Below are positions 17,726 to 27,263 of a stretch of DNA of 64,000 nt, in pieces (the first letter of the stretch is position 1; every line of letters starts with the position of its first letter). Under the pieces are notes generated by a model. It was not told where the DNA came from. It searched no databases and saw only the letters and a program-made list of their open reading frames with translations. Origin of the DNA: Xanthomonas hortorum pv. pelargonii (GTDB lineage: Bacteria > Pseudomonadota > Gammaproteobacteria > Xanthomonadales > Xanthomonadaceae); the NCBI RefSeq assembly GCF_024499015.1, contig NZ_CP098604.1:3162001-3226000 (forward strand), given 5' to 3'. Position numbers and translations under genes: made by a program.

Positions 17726-20485
17726 CGCGCGACGTCCGCCAACTCTGTGCCCGCATGAGCCTGCGCAAGCCGCAGGCGCGTTCGCTGGAAATCCTGGCCG
17801 AGGTGTTGGAGCGGGTCCAGTTGCGCAAGGATGCCGATCTTGCAGATCAGCTTGGCGCGATCCAGGCAGCATTCCCGCACGTAGAGGATTTCGAGCGCGA
17901 GTTCGCCTCGCTGTGCTTTGCGCTGGCGACCGGTGTCGGCAAGACCCGGCTGATGGGCGCCTTCATCGCCTACCTGTACCTCACCGGGCGCAGCCGTCAC
18001 TTTTTCGTGCTAGCCCCCAACCTAACGATCTACGAAAAGCTGAAGGCAGATTTCGATCCGACAAGCCAGAAGTACGTGTTCAAGGGCGTGCAGCAGTTGG
18101 CGTTGCATGCACCGCTGCTGATTACCGGGGAAAACTACGAAACCGGCATTGGCGTGCGTGCGGAAAGCCTTGCGCCGCAGACCGCGACGCCGCAACTGTT
18201 CGGCGCGTCCACTTCGTTGCAGATCAATATTTTCAACATCTCCAAGATCAATGCCGACGTGAGGGGAGCCGATCGCAGCGGTAAGCCGCCACGCATCAAG
18301 CGTCTGCAGGAATACATCGGCGAGAGCTATTTTGCCTACTTGGCCGGACTGGATGATCTGGTGATGCTAATGGACGAGGCGCATCGTTATCGCGGCAGTG
18401 CCGGTGCACGCGCAATTGGCGAGCTGCGGCCACTGCTTGGACTAGAGCTGACCGCAACGCCCAAAACCATTGGCGCACGCCCTCAACCATTCCGTAACGT
18501 GATCTACCACTATGGTCTGGGCGAGGCGTTGGCTGATGGTCTGGTGAAGGAGCCAGCGGTTGCAACGCGTAAGGATTTCGACCCGGCCTCAGTGTCTGGC
18601 GATGAATTGGAGCGGATCAAGCTGGAAGACGGCATCCGCTATCATGAGTACGTCAAGGTGGAGTTAGAAACGTACGCCCTCCAAACCGGCGTGGCGCGGG
18701 TCAAGCCATTCATCTTGGTAGTCGCTCAGGATACCGCACATGCTTCACGCGTCAGAGAGTTGATGGAGTCTGCTGGCTTCTTCGAGGGGCCGCTATCGCG
18801 GTCGAGTCATCGAGGTGCATTCAGCGTTGAGGGGCGAGGAATCGGATGAGGCGACCCAGCGTTTGCTAGCGGTTGAGAGCGATGAGACGACCGAGGTTGT
18901 CGTCCACGTCAATAAGCTGAAAGAGGGTTGGGACGTCAGTAATCTTTATACCATCGTGCCGTTGCGCGCATCGGCGTCTGAAATTTTGACAGAGCAGACA
19001 CTTGGTCGCGGTTTACGTCTGCCTTATGGGAAGCGCACCGGCGTTCCGGCTGTGGATCGATTGACAATTATTGCGCACGATCGGTTCCGAGAAATCATCA
19101 GTCGTGCCGGTGCGGAAGATGCAGTGATCCGCAAACATGTCTATATCGGTAATGGTGGCGATGTGCCGGAGCAGGCGCCCCAAACAGCGCAAGCGCAGCC
19201 GTTAAGCCATAGCGCATTGACTGGGGATGCATCGCGGCTCGGAGCCAGTACCTTTACCTCAAAAATCGCAGAAGAGGCGGCTGAGTACACAGTCGTCTCG
19301 CTAGCAGATCAAGAAATTGCCCGCGAGACACTTCGTATAATTCAACGCTATGAGCGATTGCCGTCGCTTGCGCAATTGAATTCGGGTGAGATAAGGGCGA
19401 AAGTGTCTGCCGAGGTGGCGGCCATACTACAGCCGCGTCAAGCGCCTTTGCTAATCGAATCCGATAGCGAGCGCTTTGACGACCGGGTGGCACGCGTCGT
19501 TGAGCGCGTCACTAGAACTTTGGTCGATCTCACCATCGAAATCCCTAATGTGGTACTGATACCGACCCGTGAAGTGTCGTTTGGATTCCACGATTTCGTT
19601 CTGGAAAATTTATCTCGAATCGCGTACCCGATTGTTTCCGAAGAGTTAGTGGTGCAGCAGTTGCGCGATCACGCACGTGAGTTGATTGGATGGAGTAAGG
19701 TTGAGGGTAAGGAACGCCGGCTTGAAGACTACATCGTTGCTAAGCTGATAGAGCGCGATGAAATTGATTACGACGCACACGCAAGATTGCTTTACACACT
19801 TTCTGAGCAGTTAGTTGCTCATCTGCGTAGCTATCTTCCCGATCAAGCAGCGGTCGAGAATGTGCTGATCTATTACAGGCACGAATTGGCCGAGTTCGTT
19901 TGGGCGCAGATGCAGCAGCATCTTTGGGAAACGCCTACCGACTACATTCCCCGAATCACCCGTGGTTTCACCCTCTTGCGCCCAATCGCTTTTAGCCTCG
20001 CTGCTGGACAATTGCCCAGACCATTTCGTCAGCCGGTGCTCCGTGGCGAGAATATTCGTTCGCTAGTATTTACGGGCTTCCAGAAGTGTTGCTACGACTT
20101 GCAGCGGTTTCAGTCAGCCGAAGGTGAGCAACGGTTAGCAATTGTGCTGGAAGATGATGGCGAAGTGCATCGCTGGATGAAGCCCGGTCCAGGCCAGTTC
20201 CAGATCGAATGGAAAAGCGGGCGTTCCTATGAGCCTGATTTCGTAGTTGAAACTGAAGCGGAAAAATTGATTATGGAACCTAAGGCGCGCAATGAAATGC
20301 GTGATCCAGATGTTCAGGAAAAAGCGCGTGCAGCAGTTGAGTGGTGTCGACATGCAAGTGAACATGCTCGGGCGAACGGAGGAAAATCTTGGCGGTACGC
20401 ACTGATCCCGCATGATGCGATGGAAGGCGGTGCTACCGCGACCGGGCTTGCCAATCGTCATCAGGTAGCGCAAGAGATCCACTGA
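17722..20485 (+). pseudogene. Type III restriction enzyme Res-like subunit, one frameshift
   Basis: The corrected length is about 920 residues. Walker A GVGKT is at 71-75 (CFALATGVGKTRLMGAFI), DEAH at 218-221 (MLMDEAHRYRG), TATPK at 244-248, and the second RecA-like lobe has VNKLKEGWDVSNLYTIVPL and TEQTLGRGLRLP. The C-terminal PD-(D/E)xK nuclease reads YEPDFVVETEAEKLIMEPKA. One extra G in the run at 18786-18789 breaks the frame; reading across it restores FFEGRYRGRVIEVHSALRG. With Mod it would form an ATP-dependent restriction complex that cuts invading DNA lacking methylation. It overlaps mod by ATGA. The single insertion means this could be a sequencing artefact or a recently inactivated gene. 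Confidence 0.88.
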
Positions 20486-20587
20486 CTCAATTTGTTGGAT
20501 AAAAAATCAGGAGCTGATCAATTCCTGGGCATTGAACGGCAGTGCCCAGTGTTGAATCTGGCTGGCCAGTAGGGCATCAAGATGTGT

Positions 20588-20607
20588 AATTTTCCGCTTG
20601 GAAAATT
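20588..20607. promoter_or_regulatory. Perfect 8-bp inverted repeat upstream of the dienelactone hydrolase gene
   Basis: AATTTTCC-GCTT-GGAAAATT lies 55 bp before the hydrolase ATG and about 100 bp after the res stop. It lacks a T-tract and could be an operator or a weak terminator. Confidence 0.45.
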
Positions 20608-20662
20608 GCTGGCCCCCTCACTCGTCATTCCAACTCACACTGCAATTCCCAGGAGAACGCCG

Positions 20663-21550
20663 ATGCGCCGTCTGACCGCTCAGGATTTCCACCCCGATCT
20701 GCTCGCGCTGTACGACGGCTATGTGCACGGCAAACTCAGCCGGCGCGATTTTCTCGACCGCGCTGCGGCGTTTGCGGTGGCCGGGTTGAGTGCGGCGGCG
20801 ATCCTGGAATCGCTGAGCCCGAACTATGCGCTCGCCACGCAAGTGGAGTTCACCGACCCGGACATCGTGGCCGAGTACATCACCTATCCCTCGCCCAATG
20901 GCCATGGCCAGGTGCGCGGCTATCTGGTGCGGCCGGCCAAGCTCACCGGCGCCGTGCCTGGCGTGGTGGTGGCGCACGAAAACCGCGGTTTGAATCCGTA
21001 TATCGAAGATGTCGCGCGGCGCGTGGCCAAGGCCGGTTTTGTCGCTTTGGCACCGGATGGCTTGAGTTCGGTCGGCGGCTATCCCGGCAACGACGAAAAG
21101 GGCCGCGCGCTGCAGGCGCAGGTCGACCCGACCAAGCTGATGAACGACTTCTTCGCCGCGGTGGAATTTTTGATGAGCCGCGAGCGCACCACCGGCAAGG
21201 TGGGCATTACCGGCTTTTGCTATGGCGGCGGTGTGGCCAATGCGGCGGCGGTGGCGTATTCCGAGCTGGCCGCAGCGGTGCCGTTCTATGGCCGTCAGCC
21301 CACCGATGCCGAGGTCGCCCGCATCCGCGCGCCACTGCTGCTGCATTACGCCGCGGAAGACGAGCGCGTCAATGCCGGCTGGCCGGCGTACGAGGCCGCG
21401 CTCAAGGCGCAGCACAAGGTCTATCAGGCCTACGTGTATCCGGGGACCAACCACGGTTTCCATAACGATTCCACGCCGCGTTACGACAAGGCGGCGGCGA
21501 CCCTGGCCTGGGATCGCACCATCGAGTGGTTTCGGCGGTATCTGGCGTGA
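20663..21550 (+). CDS. Dienelactone hydrolase family protein with Tat-type leader
   Basis: The 295-residue protein starts MRRLTAQDFHPDLL after AGGAG. An internal twin-arginine segment (LSRRDFLDRAAAFAVAGLSAAA, about 27-48) suggests Tat export or retention at the membrane. The alpha/beta-hydrolase core has the DLH nucleophile motif GFCYGGG (Cys), an acid in AAEDERV and the His in TNHGFHND. DLH enzymes open cyclic ester or lactone rings in aromatic degradation; the actual substrate here is unknown. The frame is open 81 bases further upstream but lacks a better start. A strong bidirectional terminator follows. Confidence 0.9.
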   Translation: MRRLTAQDFHPDLLALYDGYVHGKLSRRDFLDRAAAFAVAGLSAAAILESLSPNYALATQVEFTDPDIVAEYITYPSPNGHGQVRGYLVRPAKLTGAVPGVVVAHENRGLNPYIEDVARRVAKAGFVALAPDGLSSVGGYPGNDEKGRALQAQVDPTKLMNDFFAAVEFLMSRERTTGKVGITGFCYGGGVANAAAVAYSELAAAVPFYGRQPTDAEVARIRAPLLLHYAAEDERVNAGWPAYEAALKAQHKVYQAYVYPGTNHGFHNDSTPRYDKAAATLAWDRTIEWFRRYLA

Positions 21551-21680
21551 GTGGGCGGTGCGGTAGTTGTAGTGTTGCCGATTGTGCGCCAATGGCGCCC
21601 TGACGCTAGCCCTGGCCGGGGCGCGCAGCGGGGTCGGGATGATCGCGTGTGGCGAAGTGCTCGTGTTGGCTGTTGCATCA

Positions 21681-21716
21681 CACAAAAGACCCCGCCGAAA
21701 GGCGGGGTCTTTTGTG
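21681..21716. terminator. Bidirectional terminator, 16-bp perfect stem
   Basis: CACAAAAGACCCCGCC and its exact complement flank a GAAA loop, giving A/T-rich flanks on both strands. It sits between the convergent hydrolase and xopX genes and should stop both. Its core matches the groEL terminator, with the same TGTTGCATCAC lead-in. Confidence 0.92.
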
Positions 21717-21772
21717 TGCGCACCACTACTGCGCAGGTGGGTGCTGACAGCCCATTGCCATTGGTTGCAATG

Positions 21773-23887
21773 TCAGGGCGAACGCGCTGTGCGCATTGTT
21801 GCGTCATCGCTGGGTGGGTACGGTTGCGCAATCGCTTCCGGTTCCGGGGAGGCGGTCTGTACCGCCACCTCGGCGGCCTCGTCCATCTCGGCGACTTCGG
21901 AGATTTCGGTGATCGTGACGCTGTTGCTGGGCCTGGTCTCCGCACCTGCTCCCGCGCTCTCGATCACTTGCAGGGCGCTATCTCCAACCATCTGCGCGTA
22001 ATGCTGCGCCTGTTCCGGCGACAGACTTGCCACATAATTCGCCGTGTCTTGTACGGTCTGGATCAGCTCTTCGGGCGAGGACGGCATGCGGGTTGCGAGC
22101 GGGGTGCCATCGGGCCCCTTGAACACCCGCATGACCTGACGCCCGCCCCAGTTCATCGCCAGTTCCGCGCCGCGCGCCATTGGGCCAGGCATCGTCATCG
22201 ACATCAGCGACATGATCGCGCCAGCGTAGTAGGGCGATGCCGACGATGCTTCGATCAGACTCTTGTCTGCGAATGTCTTGGACAGCTTCTCCACACCCAG
22301 CGCCAGTGCCATGACCATGCTGCCGGAGCACATGGCCTTGAAGCGCTCCATCGTGTCCTGGCGGGTCGCGTGCTTGTTCAACGCCGACTGCATCATCACG
22401 GTCGTCACCACGGCCGAGTCGGCCAGCAGGTCCACCGTGCCGATCCGATCCGGCTGGATCAGGTAGACGGTCAGCCCGGTCACGCCGGCACCCAACAATG
22501 CCAATGCCAATTTGGAAGAGAAATCCTGGTTGGTCAGTTGGCGCGGGATGGTGGCTGGCTGGTCCTGGTCGACTTGCAGCGCAGTGCTCAGGCGCTTGCT
22601 GCACTGATCGAGCGTCTCCAGCAGATGCGTGCATTGAGCATTGAGCGTGCGGGTGAGTTCGTGCCCTGTGCCGGGTTCGGTGAAGTTTCGGCGCGCTTGT
22701 TGAAAAGCGTCGCGGCCGTTCTCCAGAGCGGCGCAGATCTCGTTGAGTTGCGTGCGCAGTCGCTCGCTGATCTGTCCGGGCGTCAGGCGCGCGCGCAGCC
22801 GCTGAGCCTGCGTCTGAAGGCCGACACGGTCCGCGATACTCGCGCCCAGGTGGGAGACACCATGCTGCATTCGATTGCCGAGTGCGTTGAGGCTGTTCCA
22901 GAGGAAAGGCGTCAGCACCATCGCTGTGCAGGCCGTCGATGCGGCCGCGGCAAATCCCAGGTTGTTTTCCACCGCTTCGGCCTGCTGTCGCATGGACGGG
23001 TTGCCGAATTTCTTGGGGAGTTCGGTGGTGAGGAACAGTCCGTTGAGCAGGATGGCGTAGAAATGCATTTCGTTGGCTTCGCGCCCCAGCTGCCCGCCCA
23101 TCAGCGGGAACGGAAGCCCATCGGCGGTGGGGCGCAGCGCCGATGCCGATAGACTCATCACGCCCTTGGTTGCTGCGGCAATGGAATAGGCGAAAGTCTT
23201 GGCTTGGTTGGCAAGCAGCGGACTGGGTACCACCAGGGGCCAGAGATTGACCAGATTGGCCAGCGACTTCAGCGCCCTCCCTGCTGCAGGTGTCCCATGC
23301 TCCAGCGGCTGCAGCGCATCTTCCACGGCTTTGACGTCGCTGAGCAATTGCTGACAAAAGCGTGTTTCCAGACCGGTTGCAGATTCGATGGCGCCGCGTA
23401 GCTGCGTGATCTGCTGGCGGCACGCGGCCAGGCTGTGCGGCGCGACCTGTTCCGGATCGGTGTGGCGCACCATTTGCAGAAATGCGGGATCGTCTGCATG
23501 CATCTGCAGCATGGTGCGCAGATCCGCCAGCGACCATAGATCAGAAGCGGCCTTGGACACTGCAGCGGATGCATGCTGGACGCCGCTTGCCAACGCGGAG
23601 TTCGCGCGCGCGGTAAGCGTTTTGGCAGTGCATAGAGCAGTCGCCCGTGCCGAGTGTGACGCCTGCGGTGCGGGCGAGGATGGCTCCACGGGCGACGTTG
23701 GCGCGGAACTGGCAGACGAAGTGCGTGAGTGGCTGCGCGGGACAAGTGCCGATAGCGCGGGGTTGACCGGGGACTCTGTCGGCGATGCGGCAGGTTGCAG
23801 TTCCACGATACCTTCATCGTGCTTGCGTGCGTTCTGCAACTCGGCTTGCGAGGACTGGCCTGCCGACTGCGCTTTCTTGATCTCCAT
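21773..23887 (-). CDS. xopX: Type III secretion effector XopX
   Basis: This 704-residue protein starts MEIKKAQSAGQSSQAELQNA after a GGAG site. It has no Sec signal but a Ser/Pro/Ala-rich N-terminus (about 1-90), typical of type III-secreted proteins. The middle is helical with two hydrophobic stretches (LALALLGAGVTGLTVYLI; MVMALALGVEKL), and the C-terminus is acidic (EISEVAEMDEAAEVAVQ). I identify it as XopX from its overall sequence character and its position close to groEL, where xopX lies in other xanthomonads. XopX is a conserved virulence factor that suppresses plant immunity. An imperfect PIP-box-like motif lies about 90 bp upstream. A search would settle the name; effector nature is more certain than the family number. 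Confidence 0.8.
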   Translation of the reverse strand: MEIKKAQSAGQSSQAELQNARKHDEGIVELQPAASPTESPVNPALSALVPRSHSRTSSASSAPTSPVEPSSPAPQASHSARATALCTAKTLTARANSALASGVQHASAAVSKAASDLWSLADLRTMLQMHADDPAFLQMVRHTDPEQVAPHSLAACRQQITQLRGAIESATGLETRFCQQLLSDVKAVEDALQPLEHGTPAAGRALKSLANLVNLWPLVVPSPLLANQAKTFAYSIAAATKGVMSLSASALRPTADGLPFPLMGGQLGREANEMHFYAILLNGLFLTTELPKKFGNPSMRQQAEAVENNLGFAAAASTACTAMVLTPFLWNSLNALGNRMQHGVSHLGASIADRVGLQTQAQRLRARLTPGQISERLRTQLNEICAALENGRDAFQQARRNFTEPGTGHELTRTLNAQCTHLLETLDQCSKRLSTALQVDQDQPATIPRQLTNQDFSSKLALALLGAGVTGLTVYLIQPDRIGTVDLLADSAVVTTVMMQSALNKHATRQDTMERFKAMCSGSMVMALALGVEKLSKTFADKSLIEASSASPYYAGAIMSLMSMTMPGPMARGAELAMNWGGRQVMRVFKGPDGTPLATRMPSSPEELIQTVQDTANYVASLSPEQAQHYAQMVGDSALQVIESAGAGAETRPSNSVTITEISEVAEMDEAAEVAVQTASPEPEAIAQPYPPSDDATMRTARSP

Positions 23888-23910
23888 CGGATATCTCCGT
23901 TCGGTGGGGG

Positions 23911-23934
23911 ACACCAAATCGCGGTGTTTGGTGT
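23911..23934 (-). repeat. Inverted repeat in the xopX 5' region
   Basis: ACACCAAA and TTTGGTGT, 8 bases apart, lie 24-47 bases upstream of the xopX ATG. They could form a hairpin near the mRNA 5' end or a protein site. No function is assigned. Confidence 0.4.
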
Positions 23935-23976
23935 TCTTTCATGATCCGCGCGCGAGCACCAGGCTCAACCGGATAT

Positions 23977-24001
23977 GCGAACTGGCGCGCTGCCACCGGA
24001 A
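23977..24001 (-). promoter_or_regulatory. Imperfect PIP-box-like motif upstream of xopX
   Basis: On the minus strand TTCCG-N15-TTCGC fits the HrpX plant-inducible-promoter pattern TTCGB-N15-TTCGB except in the first half. The spacing is exact and the distance to the start is 90 bp. One mismatch in a ten-base pattern can arise by chance. Confidence 0.35.
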
Positions 24002-24150
24002 GTACCCAACCAGGCGGTGACAACGGTAGCGACGCTCCAACGTAGTGATTCCGGTGCCGCCAGCTGCGCATGGATGGGCACGCTATGATCCGATCACACG
24101 CCTGCAGCACAGCATCGATGGGCTGTTTTGTGCTAGCTATCACAGATTAA

Positions 24151-24175
24151 TGTCAGCGTGTTGACACCGATGTCA
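24151..24175. promoter_or_regulatory. Alternating TGTCA/TGACA half-sites before the TonB receptor
   Basis: TGTCA (24151-24155), TGACA (24162-24166) and TGTCA (24171-24175) form two nested inverted repeats about 143 bp upstream of the receptor start. This looks like a dimer-binding operator; the regulator is unknown. Confidence 0.45.
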
Positions 24176-24317
24176 TCACAGTCCTAGCGTCGCTGGGCAG
24201 GCGCTTGCGCCGAACGGTCGGGGGCCATCGGACAGGGGCGGCGGTGCAGTGCATCGCTCGCAGGCGTCGTTGCAATGGAACGCCACGCCGGTCATGCCGG
24301 CTTCTCCCGGGGATCTT

Positions 24318-27209
24318 ATGAACTGCCGCAGTCATCGCCTTGCCTTGTCGATTTCCTTGTCCCTCGCCCTGACCGCCGCCGTCGCACCGTCGGCCACTGC
24401 CCAGCAAACCGAGCCGGATCAGCCGCGCGCCGCCTCCACGCTGGATGCGGTCAGCGTCACCGGCTCGCGCATCAAGCGCGCGCAGGTCGAAGGCGCGCAG
24501 CCGGTGGTCACCATCTCCGCACAGCAGATCCAGCAGGAAGGCTTTGCCACCGTCTACGACGTGCTCAACAGCATGAACCAGCAGGGCTCGGTGGAAGCTG
24601 ATACGCAATGGGGCTCGCATACGCCCAACGCCTCGCCGATCAATCTGCGCGACCTCGGGCCGGGCCGCACCTTGCTGCTGGTCAACGGGCACCGCGTGGC
24701 CGATTACCCGCTGCCCTACGGCGGCGAGAGCAACTTCTCCAACTACAGCAATATTCCCTCCGCTGCGGTGGAGCGCATCGACATCCTGACCGGCGGCGCA
24801 TCGGCGATCTACGGCTCGGACGCAGTGGCCGGCGTCATCAATGTGATCCTCAGGCGCGATTACCAGGGCGATCAGGTGCGGCTGCGCGGCGGTACTGCGA
24901 CAGAAGGTGGGCGCGACAGTTTCGATGTGTCCTGGGCAGGTGGGCGCACCGGCGAAAACTGGAGCCTGACCTACGCGCTGCAGGCCACCCGGCGCGATCC
25001 ATTGAGTGGGCGCGATCGCCCCGAGATGGACGACTCCGATGACATGTCCTACTCCAACTGGACCGGCCAGAACCGCTTGTACGGCTTCAACCCGTTCACC
25101 GGCCTGAGCCTGGTCGATGCCAACACCAACGAGCGCCTCGCGCCACCTCCCGGCACCTGTGCACGCTTTGGCGGCGAGTTCATCGACGGGCAACGGCTGA
25201 GCTACAACCAGAACACCGGCGCGCTCACCAATGCCGGCGATTACTGCGGCGTGGCGCGCGATTACGGCGACTGGGGGCTGGTGACCGGTAGCGAGGACTA
25301 TTCGGCCTATCTCTACGGCACCTGGAAGTTCGGCGAGCACACCGAAGCCTGGGCCACGCTATCGGCCAACCGCAGCATCGGCCGCTGGACCTACGACCCG
25401 CCGTACGTGTATCTGGGCCCGTTCCAGGACGCCGACACCGGCCGCTCGCTGTATGCGATCCGCCAGCTCACCCGGCGCGAAGCCGGCGGTTGGGATCGGC
25501 TGGCCAACTACAACAAGGAGCAGTCCTGGGACTTGAGCGCCGGCTTGCGCGGCGTGTGGGCCGATCGCTTCGATTGGGAGCTGAGCGTGGGCCGCTCGCG
25601 TTACACCGTGGACGAATACGTGCGCACCGTGGATACCGCACGCGCCACCGATTACTTCCTCGGCAGCCCCACCGGCACCGCTGCCGATGGCACGTCCATC
25701 TATGCCATCAACGAAGCACGGCTATATGCGCCACTGTCGTCGAGCGAGTACGACGACCTGGTCGCCAAATCGCATAACTCGGCCTATTCGTGGGTGAATC
25801 AAGCCAGTTTCAGTTTGAGCGGCGACGTGGTGCAGGGCTGGGCCGGGCCTATCCGCTTTGCCACCGTGGCCGAAGTGGCCAAGCAGGGCTACCAGCTGTC
25901 GCCGGATCCGTGCGCCAATGAGTGCTATCCGGTGGACGTGGTCGATAGCGGCGGCGGCGAACGCCTGCGCAGCTCGGCCGGCCTGGAATTCCAGATCCCG
26001 TTGCTGTCCACGTTGAGCGCGAATGTCGCCGGTCGCTATGATCGCTACGGCAACTATCGTTCCTCGGCCGCGATTCCGACCGATGTCGGCACGCAGAGCG
26101 ACACCACCTGGAGCGCCGGTCTGGAATGGCGCCCGGTCGAGAGCCTGTTGTTGCGCAGCACGCTGGCCACCAGCTTCCGCGCGCCGGACATGCATTACGT
26201 GCTCGGCGAACCCAGCTCCACCAACCAGACCGTGATCGACCAATACCGCTGCATTTCTTCCGGCGCGTATCTCACCGGCGGCTGCAACGACGAGAACAGC
26301 AACATCTTCTACACCGTGGATGTGAACCGGCGCGGCACCCCGGATCTGCGCTCGGAAACCGGCCGCTCGTTCACCGGCGGTGTGGTGTGGGACATCGTGC
26401 AGGGCCTGTCGCTGAGCGTGGATTACTACCGCATCGAGCTTGCGGAAATGATCAAGGATCTGGACCGCGACGAGATCCTCTCGGCCGAAGCCGGCTGCCG
26501 CACCGGTACCACCATCAGCGGCGGCGCCTGGAACAACCCTGGCGGCGCCGGCTATTGCGACACCATCAGCTCGCGGGTGGTGCGCAATGCCGATGGCACC
26601 ATCGCCAGCATCGAGCGCGGCCCGATCAACCTGGCGCAGATGGAAACCTCAGGCATCGACGCCTCGCTGAAATATCGCCTTGCCACGGCGGGTTGGGGCA
26701 ACTTCCAGTTGTCGCTGGACTACAACAACCTGCTCGCCTATCGCGAGCAGATCTACCGCACCGACAGCGACGAAAACCGCCGCGACGAACGCGTGCGCAG
26801 TCGCGTGCGTGGCAGCGTGCATTGGGACAACGGCGGCGCCTGGGACTGGACGGTGTACTTCCGCCGGCTCGGTTCGATGCGTGCGGTCAACTGGGGCACC
26901 TGCGCGCGCTTCGACGACGGCTATCAGCCCAGTGCCGCCGATGAGTGCGTGGTCACCGACACCGCCAACGTGCATCTGGGCGAGACCAGCAAGCGTTACT
27001 TCGGCCGCGTGGGCCCGGCGATCTATTGGAACCTGAGCACCGGTTACAAGATCACCGACCACGCCAAGGTCAACCTCTACGTCAACAACGTGTTCAACGA
27101 AGTGGGTTACGAGAACAAGGAGCGCTTCTACGGCTACGGCTTCTACAACACCACCTTGTTCAACCCGATCGGCCGCGAAGTGGCAGCGGAATATGTGTTT
27201 ACGTTCTGA
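24318..27209 (+). CDS. TonB-dependent outer-membrane receptor
   Basis: The 963-residue protein begins MNCRSHRLALSISLSL with a signal peptide ending near ATAQ. The plug domain (about 45-180) has LDAVSVTGSRIKR, NLRDLGPGRTLLLVNGHRVA and ERIDILTGGASAIYGSDAVAG. A long beta-barrel ends GREVAAEYVFTF with a terminal Phe for outer-membrane insertion. There is no N-terminal signalling domain, so it is not a FecA-type transducer. The plug resembles the oar-like/carbohydrate-type receptors abundant in Xanthomonas; the ligand is unknown and no transport partners are adjacent. The upstream in-frame ATG at 24249 is discounted because the signal peptide starts at 24318. A 17-bp hairpin follows the stop. Confidence 0.93.
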   Translation: MNCRSHRLALSISLSLALTAAVAPSATAQQTEPDQPRAASTLDAVSVTGSRIKRAQVEGAQPVVTISAQQIQQEGFATVYDVLNSMNQQGSVEADTQWGSHTPNASPINLRDLGPGRTLLLVNGHRVADYPLPYGGESNFSNYSNIPSAAVERIDILTGGASAIYGSDAVAGVINVILRRDYQGDQVRLRGGTATEGGRDSFDVSWAGGRTGENWSLTYALQATRRDPLSGRDRPEMDDSDDMSYSNWTGQNRLYGFNPFTGLSLVDANTNERLAPPPGTCARFGGEFIDGQRLSYNQNTGALTNAGDYCGVARDYGDWGLVTGSEDYSAYLYGTWKFGEHTEAWATLSANRSIGRWTYDPPYVYLGPFQDADTGRSLYAIRQLTRREAGGWDRLANYNKEQSWDLSAGLRGVWADRFDWELSVGRSRYTVDEYVRTVDTARATDYFLGSPTGTAADGTSIYAINEARLYAPLSSSEYDDLVAKSHNSAYSWVNQASFSLSGDVVQGWAGPIRFATVAEVAKQGYQLSPDPCANECYPVDVVDSGGGERLRSSAGLEFQIPLLSTLSANVAGRYDRYGNYRSSAAIPTDVGTQSDTTWSAGLEWRPVESLLLRSTLATSFRAPDMHYVLGEPSSTNQTVIDQYRCISSGAYLTGGCNDENSNIFYTVDVNRRGTPDLRSETGRSFTGGVVWDIVQGLSLSVDYYRIELAEMIKDLDRDEILSAEAGCRTGTTISGGAWNNPGGAGYCDTISSRVVRNADGTIASIERGPINLAQMETSGIDASLKYRLATAGWGNFQLSLDYNNLLAYREQIYRTDSDENRRDERVRSRVRGSVHWDNGGAWDWTVYFRRLGSMRAVNWGTCARFDDGYQPSAADECVVTDTANVHLGETSKRYFGRVGPAIYWNLSTGYKITDHAKVNLYVNNVFNEVGYENKERFYGYGFYNTTLFNPIGREVAAEYVFTF

Positions 27210-27224
27210 TTGAATGTGGCTGCC

Positions 27225-27263
27225 GCACCACACGCCACGGCACAGCGCCGTGGCGTGTGGTGC
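27225..27263 (+). terminator. Strong 17-bp hairpin after the TonB receptor
   Basis: GCACCACACGCCACGGC and its exact complement flank the loop ACAGC, 16 bases after the stop. The long stem suggests a terminator or 3' stabiliser, although no T-tract follows. Confidence 0.7.

Noticed and set aside
11733..20485. Classification as DISARM or BREX.
   Set aside because: The SNF2 helicase and methylase recall both, but drmA/drmB/drmC and pglZ/brxC are absent, and a Mod/Res pair is present instead.
20507..20617. Minus-strand open stretch after the res gene that reads like a protein C-terminus (ITHLDALLASQIQHW, ending NAQELISS).
   Set aside because: It is open for only about 36 codons, has no start or ribosome binding site and matches no family I know. 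It could be a remnant of a deleted gene, but chance is equally likely.
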